The notes beneath the pieces are model-generated. The model saw only the letters and a program-made list of their open reading frames with translations. It did not search any database and was not told the DNA's origin. The position numbers were made by a program, and so were the translations under genes. Positions 58,724 to 64,000 of a stretch of 64,000 nucleotides of DNA are shown here, piece by piece. Position 1 is the stretch's first letter; each line of letters opens with the position of its first letter. Source of the stretch: Kitasatospora sp. MAP5-34 (GTDB taxonomy: Bacteria > Actinomycetota > Actinomycetes > Streptomycetales > Streptomycetaceae); NCBI RefSeq assembly GCF_029894335.1, contig NZ_JARXZC010000006.1, positions 1 to 64,000 on the forward strand. Reading direction: 5' to 3'.

Positions 58724-58739
58724 CGCCCGAATTCGGGCG
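58724..58739. repeat. Phage palindrome 9 of 10 (short form)
   Basis: CGCCCGAATTCGGGCG with a degenerate left flank (CAG) and GGTGAGGG to the right, which also forms the ribosome site of the next gene. Confidence 0.75.
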
Positions 58740-58752
58740 GTGAGGGAGAGAC

Positions 58753-58929
58753 ATGCACGGGCGGATTACCGCCACGTCGGCCACGGCCCTCGGGGACGTT
58801 CAGAAACTCAAGCAAGGGGACGTGCTCCACGTCCAGCGCGGTGCCGAGACGCGCCGTGACTTCGATCGGTATTGGGACGCTATGCGCACCGCTTGGTGGC
58901 GTGGCGCTGAAATCCATTGGGAGGACTGA
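58753..58929 (+). CDS. Small phage protein (58 aa)
   Basis: GAGGGAGAG precedes the ATG at 58753. The product reads HGRITATSATALGDVQKLKQG, then VLHVQRGAETRRDFDRYWDAM and AWWRGAEIHWED. Its stop overlaps the next ATG. Function unknown. Confidence 0.6.
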   Translation: MHGRITATSATALGDVQKLKQGDVLHVQRGAETRRDFDRYWDAMRTAWWRGAEIHWED

Positions 58930-59039
58930 TGTTTGGCGCATTGCTTGCGCTGGTGTCCATGGGTTCATTCTTCCTCGGTGTGGCTCTGGCCAACGTCGGG
59001 GAGTGGCTTCGGGAGCAACAGGGTAGGCACCGTGGCTAA
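58929..59039 (+). CDS. 36-aa phage membrane protein
   Basis: TGATG overlap with the preceding gene. One membrane segment (ALLALVSMGSFFLGVALANVG) is followed by the basic tail EWLREQQGRHRG. Its 3' end overlaps the GTG of the resolvase-like gene by eight bases. Confidence 0.55.
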   Translation: MFGALLALVSMGSFFLGVALANVGEWLREQQGRHRG

Positions 59040-59538
59040 CCCCAACAAGGCTAAGGGGACGGCGTGGGAATCCGCCGTCCGTGACTACCTCAACCGTGAT
59101 CTAGGGCTGGCACACTCGGACGGGACGCCGCGTGACCCGTTCTCGCCGCTGAACGTCCGCCGTCCGGCGCAGGAGGGCGTCAAGGACGTGGGCGACGTGC
59201 ACGCCGTGCCGTTCATCCTGGAGTGTAAGGACTGCAAGTCGTCTGCCATTCCAACTTGGCTTCGCCAGACCCGAGTTGAAGCCAAGAACGCAGGCTTTCC
59301 CTTCGGTGTGGCGGTGGTCAAGCTCCGGCGGCACGGTGTCCACTCCGGCAGTGTCCACTTCGATGTGCGCACCTGGACGCGCGTACGGCTGGCGCTCGGT
59401 CTCAAGTCGGCCGACATGTACGCCCGTTACGGCTTCAAGCTCTCCATGCGCGGGCTCGACACGTCCCGCTGGTACTTCACCAGTGACGTGTACTTCTTCT
59501 CTCGGATTCTGGCCGACGTACGGAAGGTGCTGGCATGA
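59032..59538 (+). CDS. Hjc-like Holliday junction resolvase, PD-(D/E)XK (168 aa)
   Basis: After the GTG at 59032 come NKAKGTAWESAVRDYL (helix with conserved Glu), RRPAQEGVKDVGDVHAVPFILECKDCKS (the D-x(n)-E-x-K active site) and a Trp/Arg-rich C-terminus. The order matches archaeal Hjc-type resolvases and related phage nucleases. It probably resolves branched DNA before packaging. Overlaps both neighbours. Confidence 0.78.
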   Translation: MANPNKAKGTAWESAVRDYLNRDLGLAHSDGTPRDPFSPLNVRRPAQEGVKDVGDVHAVPFILECKDCKSSAIPTWLRQTRVEAKNAGFPFGVAVVKLRRHGVHSGSVHFDVRTWTRVRLALGLKSADMYARYGFKLSMRGLDTSRWYFTSDVYFFSRILADVRKVLA

Positions 59539-59633
59539 GACACCCGAACGACGAAAACGAAGCCTTCGTGGTGGCCCTGTTCGGCCTCTCGATGGCGTGG
59601 TTGCTCGTGCTGGCGCTCCTGTCTGGGAGGTAG
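59535..59633 (+). CDS. 32-aa phage membrane protein
   Basis: ATGA overlap with the resolvase-like gene. RHPNDENEAF precedes a single membrane segment (VVALFGLSMAWLLVLALL). The TAG stop leads straight into the sixth 19-bp box. Confidence 0.5.
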   Translation: MRHPNDENEAFVVALFGLSMAWLLVLALLSGR

Positions 59634-59651
59634 GAATTCCTCCCACCCCTT
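59633..59651 (+). promoter_or_regulatory. 19-bp phage box, copy 6 of 6
   Basis: GGAATTCCTCCCACCCCTT, followed by TGAGACCGAGAGAAGGAG, the ribosome site of the primase-helicase gene. Confidence 0.8.
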
Positions 59652-59675
59652 TGAGACCGAGAGAAGGAGAAAACC

Positions 59676-62102
59676 GTGAAGTTCGCTGACGTACTCGGTC
59701 GATTCGCGCAGGTGGGTGAGGAGTCCGACGGTGGGTACTCGGCGCTGTGCCCCGCACACGCCGACTCCCGCCCGTCCCTTCGTATTTGGCGCGGGGATGA
59801 CAACAAGGTCCGGATCACGTGCCGTGCCGGTTGCTCAACTGAGAGCGTAGTCAAGGCCGTTGGCCTCACGTGGTCTGCGCTGTTCGATGCCACCGGGGAG
59901 GGGCTGACCGTGCCGAAGGAGCGTCCCGCGCTGGTCGGCCCCGGGCCGGTGGCCGCGCTGGCCATGTACGTGGACCAGACCAGCGCCGCTCTGTGGGACT
60001 TCTCAGACCCGGATTCGCAGGAAGCCCGGACCTACCTGGAAGACCGCTTCGGCCTGGACGCCGACTTGACCACTGAGTTGGGTCTCGGATACTCCGGCAC
60101 GGTGGGCATGGCGTACCTAACTCGGGCGTTCACCCTGTACCCGCGCCTTACGGTCCCTCTGCGGGACTTCAAGGGCGTGGCGCGTGGCCTCCAGGGCCGT
60201 GACCTCTCAGGCCACTGCACCGGCCGGTGGGTTGGCCTGCGTAACCCGGAGGGCCAGCGCTGGAGTGCCTACGGCGTGTTTCGCGGGCAGGGTGGCTACG
60301 GGGTCACCCTGGTTACCGAAGGGCCCGGGGATGCGCTCACAGCGGTTTCTGTGGGGTACGACGCCGTGGCCGTCCGGGGGGCCTCGCTGGCTGGCTCACC
60401 TGAGCTGGTGGCCGAGCTGGCCGCTGGCCTCAAGGGGTCGCAAGTCATCGTGGCCGGAGACAATGACACGGCGGGCCAGAGCTTCACTCGGCGTCTGGCT
60501 GATGGCCTAGCAGAGCACGGGATCGACGTGTACACCCTGGCCATCCCGACGGCCGGTGATGACCTCACGGACTGGCGCAGGCGCGACCCTGCCGCCTTCC
60601 CTGCCAAGCTGCACGCGGCCGTCAAGGCTGCACGGCCCGTCCAGCAGCAGCACGAAGCGCAGGCCGCCGCACTGGCCGCCGACTTGGACGACCGTACCGG
60701 CGCTGACGTGGTCAGCAGCGCGCAGGGGCGCGAGGCCGCTCGTGTGCTGGCTGGTCTGGTCGGGCGGTATGGCGAGTCGGACGCGATGAACGCTCACGCG
60801 CTGGTCGCGTGGGCGGACGGGCGTATCAAGTACGCACCGGGACTTGGCTTTTACGTGTGGAACGGCCTTGTCTGGGAGCGCTCAGAGGTCAAGGTCCGGC
60901 AGGAGATCCACCGCATGGGGGCCGCGCTGGTCCTGGTCGGCGACACCCAAAAGGCCCGTGGCTTCACCATGACCACGCGCATTGACGCGCTGATGACCGA
61001 ACTTCGGTCCGTGCCAACGGTCCACGTGGACGCGTCCGACTTTGACGACCGGCCCGACCTACTCAGCTTCCGCAACGGAACCGTGGACCTACGCACCGGC
61101 CAGCTTCGGCCACACGACAAGCGCGACATGCTGACGTACTGCCTGGACCTGAATTTCCGGGAGGACGCCGAGTGTCCGCGCTGGGATAGCTTCCTCCGGG
61201 AGATCTTCCCTGAGAACCCGGACCTCCCGGGGTACATGCAACGGCTGATCGGCTACGGAATCACCGGGCACACCAGCGAGCAGTGTTTCGCTGTGCTGTG
61301 GGGAAAGGGTGCCAACGGCAAGAGCGTTCTCACGGACACGCTTACGGCGGTCTTCCGCAACGTGAGCAAGACAACCCCGTTCGCCACCTTCGAAGAGAAA
61401 TCGTCCGGCGGCATCCCCAACGACGTTGCAGCGTTGCGCGGTTCGCGTCTCGTCATGGCATCCGAGGGCGAGTCAGGTAAGCCCATGTCCGAGGCGGTAC
61501 TTAAGCGGGTGACCGGCAAAGACATGATCGCTGCCCGCTTCCTTCGGCAAGAGTTCTTCGAGTTCAAGCCGACGTTTCTCCTCATGTTGGCTACCAATCA
61601 CAAGCCGAAGTTTCGCGGCCAGGATGAGGGGCTGTGGCGTCGCGTCAAGATGATTCCGTTTCAGCGGTACTTCGCTCCGAACGAGCGGGATTACGGCTTG
61701 GACCGGAAGCTTCTCGCCGAGGCCGAGGGCATCGCCGCGTGGGCCGTCCGTGGGGCCGTCCAGTGGCGCGCTGACGGGCTGGGAGACCCGGAGGTCATCA
61801 CCAGTGCCAGCAAGGAGTATCGAGAGACCTCGGACGCACTGGCGGGCTTCCTGCCGGGAACGCTGGAGCGCTGCGACGGAAACCAAATGAGTGGGGCTGA
61901 CGCTTTCAACAAGTACCTGGAGTGGTGCGAGGCAGAGAACTTGCCCTCTAGGGAGCGATGGACGCGCCGCACCTTCTATGACGCCATGGAGGAGCGCGGG
62001 ATCACGCGCAAGAAGACCATGCACGGCATTGCACTGATCGGCGTACGCGACGCGAGCAAGAGTCCTGCGGCTGCCGCTGGCCCGGGGATCTTCACTAGCT
62101 GA
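59676..62102 (+). CDS. Primase-helicase with D5-type C-terminus (808 aa)
   Basis: The N-terminus has a zinc finger (YSALCPAHAD ... ITCRAGCS; Cys25, His28, Cys49, Cys53). A Toprim region follows with VTEGPGDALTAVSVGYDAVAVRGAS and IVAGDNDTAGQSF. The D5 N-terminal linker and the SF3-like helicase come next: Walker A GKGANGKSVLTDTL, Walker B-like SRLVMASEGE, LLMLATNHKPKF and GLWRRVKMIPF (Arg finger region). It primes and unwinds phage DNA. GTG at 59676 after AGAAGGAG. Confidence 0.93.
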   Translation: MKFADVLGRFAQVGEESDGGYSALCPAHADSRPSLRIWRGDDNKVRITCRAGCSTESVVKAVGLTWSALFDATGEGLTVPKERPALVGPGPVAALAMYVDQTSAALWDFSDPDSQEARTYLEDRFGLDADLTTELGLGYSGTVGMAYLTRAFTLYPRLTVPLRDFKGVARGLQGRDLSGHCTGRWVGLRNPEGQRWSAYGVFRGQGGYGVTLVTEGPGDALTAVSVGYDAVAVRGASLAGSPELVAELAAGLKGSQVIVAGDNDTAGQSFTRRLADGLAEHGIDVYTLAIPTAGDDLTDWRRRDPAAFPAKLHAAVKAARPVQQQHEAQAAALAADLDDRTGADVVSSAQGREAARVLAGLVGRYGESDAMNAHALVAWADGRIKYAPGLGFYVWNGLVWERSEVKVRQEIHRMGAALVLVGDTQKARGFTMTTRIDALMTELRSVPTVHVDASDFDDRPDLLSFRNGTVDLRTGQLRPHDKRDMLTYCLDLNFREDAECPRWDSFLREIFPENPDLPGYMQRLIGYGITGHTSEQCFAVLWGKGANGKSVLTDTLTAVFRNVSKTTPFATFEEKSSGGIPNDVAALRGSRLVMASEGESGKPMSEAVLKRVTGKDMIAARFLRQEFFEFKPTFLLMLATNHKPKFRGQDEGLWRRVKMIPFQRYFAPNERDYGLDRKLLAEAEGIAAWAVRGAVQWRADGLGDPEVITSASKEYRETSDALAGFLPGTLERCDGNQMSGADAFNKYLEWCEAENLPSRERWTRRTFYDAMEERGITRKKTMHGIALIGVRDASKSPAAAAGPGIFTS

Positions 62103-62122
62103 GTAGCAGCAACTAACAGAGG

Positions 62123-62144
62123 CACTGCCCGAATTCGGGCGGTG
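62123..62144. repeat. Phage palindrome 10 of 10
   Basis: CACTGCCCGAATTCGGGCGG (one change), between the primase-helicase and the DNA polymerase. Confidence 0.8.
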
Positions 62145-62166
62145 CCTCTCTGTGTAGGGAGAGGCA

Positions 62167-64000
62167 ATGCAGCGATACACACACCACGTAGCAGGCGAGT
62201 TGGTCACGGTGTACGTGCCCGAGGACCGGACCGACCTGGACGTGTTCCTTGAATGGGCCCGCGCTTCCGCCATGGCCGGTCCGCTGGCGCTCGACACCGA
62301 GACCACGGGCCTGGATATCTTCTCGCCCGGCTACCGCCTGCGGACGGTCCAGTTCGGCACTCGGGACACCGCGTACGTTATCCATTGGGAGCGCGGCGGG
62401 CACTTCCGCCAGGCCGCGCTAACCGTGCTTCGCAACGCGCACAAGTTCACCATCCACAACGCGCCGTTTGACTGGCTGGTGCTGGACACGCACGCGGGCA
62501 TCACGCTGGAGGAGCTGGCCCCGAAGACCATAGACACGAAGATCCTCGCCGCGCTGGTGGACCCGCGCCAAGCGATGGAGGGCGGCATAGGGACCGGCCT
62601 TAAGCCTCTGTCCGGCTACTACATCGACCCGTCCGCCCCGGACACGCAAGGGGACCTTACGGCGGTCTTCCGGTCCATGGGTCTGACCAAGGCAACCGGG
62701 TGGGCCCGTATCCCGCTCGACCACCCAATCTACAATCTCTACGCGGGACTTGACGTTATTCTCGGCTCGCGCATCCTGCCCATTCTGGTGTCTGAGCTTG
62801 ACCGCCTCGGGGTGCGTGACGCGCTCCGGCAGTACGAGCACGAGATAGCGCGCATCTGCGCTGTGATGCAGCGAACGGGCATGGTGCTGGACCCCGAGTA
62901 CACACGCACCCTGGACGACGCGCTACGTACGGAGGCCGAGGAGTTCGCGGCCGTGGCCGCCCGGTACGGCGTGGAGAACATCAACGCCACCCGGCAGGTC
63001 TCCGAGGCGCTGCTAGGCATGGGGGAGACCCTGACCGAGCGGACCGCCAGCGGTGCCGTGAAGGTGGACAAGGCCGTTCTGTTGGCACTGGCCGATCGGA
63101 ATATGCAGTGGGAACCACTCGGCTCCCGCACGCCAAACCCTCTGGCGGAGGCGGTAGTTCGAAGCAAGCGCGCGGGCAAGTGGCGCAGCGCGTACGCGTC
63201 CACCTTCCTGGACACCGTGGACGCCAACGGCCGTGTCCACCCGATGATTAACGCCCTCCAGGCCCGGACCGGGCGCATGTCCGTGACTGGCCCGGCACTC
63301 CAGACTCTCCCGTCATCGGACTTCATGATCCGGCGCTGCCTGCTGGCCGACGAGGGTCACGTCATGGTGTCTACGGACTTCGCGGCCGTGGAGATGCGCG
63401 TACTAGCCGCGCTGGCCGACGTGAAGCGCATGAAGGAAGCCATCTCGCGGGGCATCGACCTTCACGACTTCACGGCGGGGCTGGTCTACGGGGAGGGCTT
63501 CACCAAGAAGCACCGAAAGATCTGTAAGGGCGTTGGCTTCGGCACGGTCTACGGTGGCGGACCGGTCACCATCGCTCGGCAGACTGGCGCGCCGGAGGAC
63601 GACGTTCGGTACGCGCAGGGCCGATACCACCGCGTGTACCCGGAGATCAAGCGAACGGCGTCCCGCTGGCAGCGCGAGGCGTTCGCGGACGGCATGGTCA
63701 CCGTGTCCATCACTGGCCGACGGCTCCCGCTCGACCGAGACCGCACGTATGCCGTGGTGAACTACCAGGTTCAGAGTGCAGCGCGTGACTGCCTCGGGCA
63801 AGCCATGCTTCACATGGAGGAGTCGGGTCTTCTGCCCTACCTCCGGCTCCCGATTCACGATGAAGTTTTGGCGTCAGTTCCGGCCGGTGAGGCCGAGGAG
63901 CTAGCCCGTGAGATTGAGAAGTGCATGACGTTCGACCTGATGGGCGTCCCCATCGCTGCCGAAGCGGAGATCGGGGGACGCTCTTGGGGCTCTCTATATG
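62167..64000 (+). CDS. DNA polymerase I family (family A), incomplete at window end (611 codons seen)
   Basis: The 3'-5' exonuclease motif LALDTETTGLD lies at residues about 39-49, with FTIHNAPFDWLVLDT and a late YAGLDVILGSRI as the other Asp motifs. Polymerase motif A reads MVSTDFAAVEMRVLAALA, motif B RKICKGVGFGTVYGGG (Lys and Tyr of the fingers), and motif C LPIHDEVLA. There is no 5' nuclease domain. The frame is open to the last base. GAGAGGC precedes the ATG at 62167. It replicates the phage with the upstream primase-helicase. Confidence 0.94.
   Translation, partial: MQRYTHHVAGELVTVYVPEDRTDLDVFLEWARASAMAGPLALDTETTGLDIFSPGYRLRTVQFGTRDTAYVIHWERGGHFRQAALTVLRNAHKFTIHNAPFDWLVLDTHAGITLEELAPKTIDTKILAALVDPRQAMEGGIGTGLKPLSGYYIDPSAPDTQGDLTAVFRSMGLTKATGWARIPLDHPIYNLYAGLDVILGSRILPILVSELDRLGVRDALRQYEHEIARICAVMQRTGMVLDPEYTRTLDDALRTEAEEFAAVAARYGVENINATRQVSEALLGMGETLTERTASGAVKVDKAVLLALADRNMQWEPLGSRTPNPLAEAVVRSKRAGKWRSAYASTFLDTVDANGRVHPMINALQARTGRMSVTGPALQTLPSSDFMIRRCLLADEGHVMVSTDFAAVEMRVLAALADVKRMKEAISRGIDLHDFTAGLVYGEGFTKKHRKICKGVGFGTVYGGGPVTIARQTGAPEDDVRYAQGRYHRVYPEIKRTASRWQREAFADGMVTVSITGRRLPLDRDRTYAVVNYQVQSAARDCLGQAMLHMEESGLLPYLRLPIHDEVLASVPAGEAEELAREIEKCMTFDLMGVPIAAEAEIGGRSWGSLY

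Larger units (their letters stand above)
30299..64000 (+). mobile_element. Prophage with phiC31-type integrase (siphovirus), left part; continues past the window
   Basis: All genes lie on the plus strand in the order integrase, terminases, portal, protease, capsid, tail, lysis, then early and replication genes. The long-tailed morphology is inferred from the tube protein, tape measure and tail chaperones. Genes are tightly packed, often with 1-4 base overlaps. Base composition is less GC-extreme than in the flanking host genes. The order and the Gp3-like factor resemble R4-type and phiJoe-type Streptomyces phages. No broken structural gene is seen. Confidence 0.93.

Overview
The window is high-GC actinomycete DNA, most like Streptomyces or Kitasatospora. 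Support for this comes from frequent GTG starts, a DasR-type operator at a chitinase gene, an F420/PPOX-type oxidoreductase, a DUF6126-like small membrane protein and GC-rich intergenic palindromes. Bases 1 to about 30298 are chromosome. Bases about 30299 to 64000 are the left part of an integrated tailed phage that runs past the right edge.

Chromosomal part. A frameshifted ISAs1-family insertion sequence (291-1650) lies beside a small conserved gene. Next come an S1-like small protein, a methyltransferase divergent from a MerR regulator with a perfect 20-bp palindrome between them, a GDSL hydrolase, a flavin amine/amino-acid oxidase, a PPOX-family protein, a secreted phosphoesterase with two Ig-like repeats, a GT87-type mannosyltransferase, Tex, a NUDIX hydrolase, a truncated SDR remnant, a secreted GH18 chitinase, a GNAT, a nitroreductase, two divergent ABC-F proteins and a Pr6Pr-like membrane protein. 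A four-gene acyl-CoA degradation operon follows (CoA transferase, acyl-CoA dehydrogenase, thiolase, FadB-type fusion). It converges with a MerR-type regulator. TGTNACA heptamers spaced 14 bp apart occur at the promoters of both the operon and the regulator, which suggests one shared control circuit.

Prophage part. The host/phage junction near 30299 carries an attL-like site. Its phage half resembles my recollection of phiC31 attP, and its host half holds the last 18 codons of an interrupted minus-strand gene. Directly inside is a serine integrase that aligns along its length with the phiC31 integrase. The order is then: control region with two tRNA-like folds, HNH, small and large terminase, portal, protease, capsid, an extraordinary His/Arg/Lys-rich protein, connectors, tail tube, tail chaperones (probable frameshift pair), tape measure, tail proteins, GH25 endolysin, holin-like proteins, nucleotide kinase. 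After a second control region come the early and replication genes: PD-(D/E)XK exonuclease, RNA ligase, CHAP endolysin, a Gp3-like recombination directionality factor, many tiny genes, Hjc-like resolvase, primase-helicase and a DNA polymerase I that is cut by the window end. No structural gene is visibly broken, so the element may be functional. No immunity repressor is in the window.

The most unusual features are three families of phage-wide repeated DNA signals: a 94-bp module bounded by 15-bp inverted repeats (2 copies), a 19-bp box upstream of early genes (6 copies) and an EcoRI-centred palindrome between operons (10 copies). Together they look like a dedicated transcription-control network for this phage.
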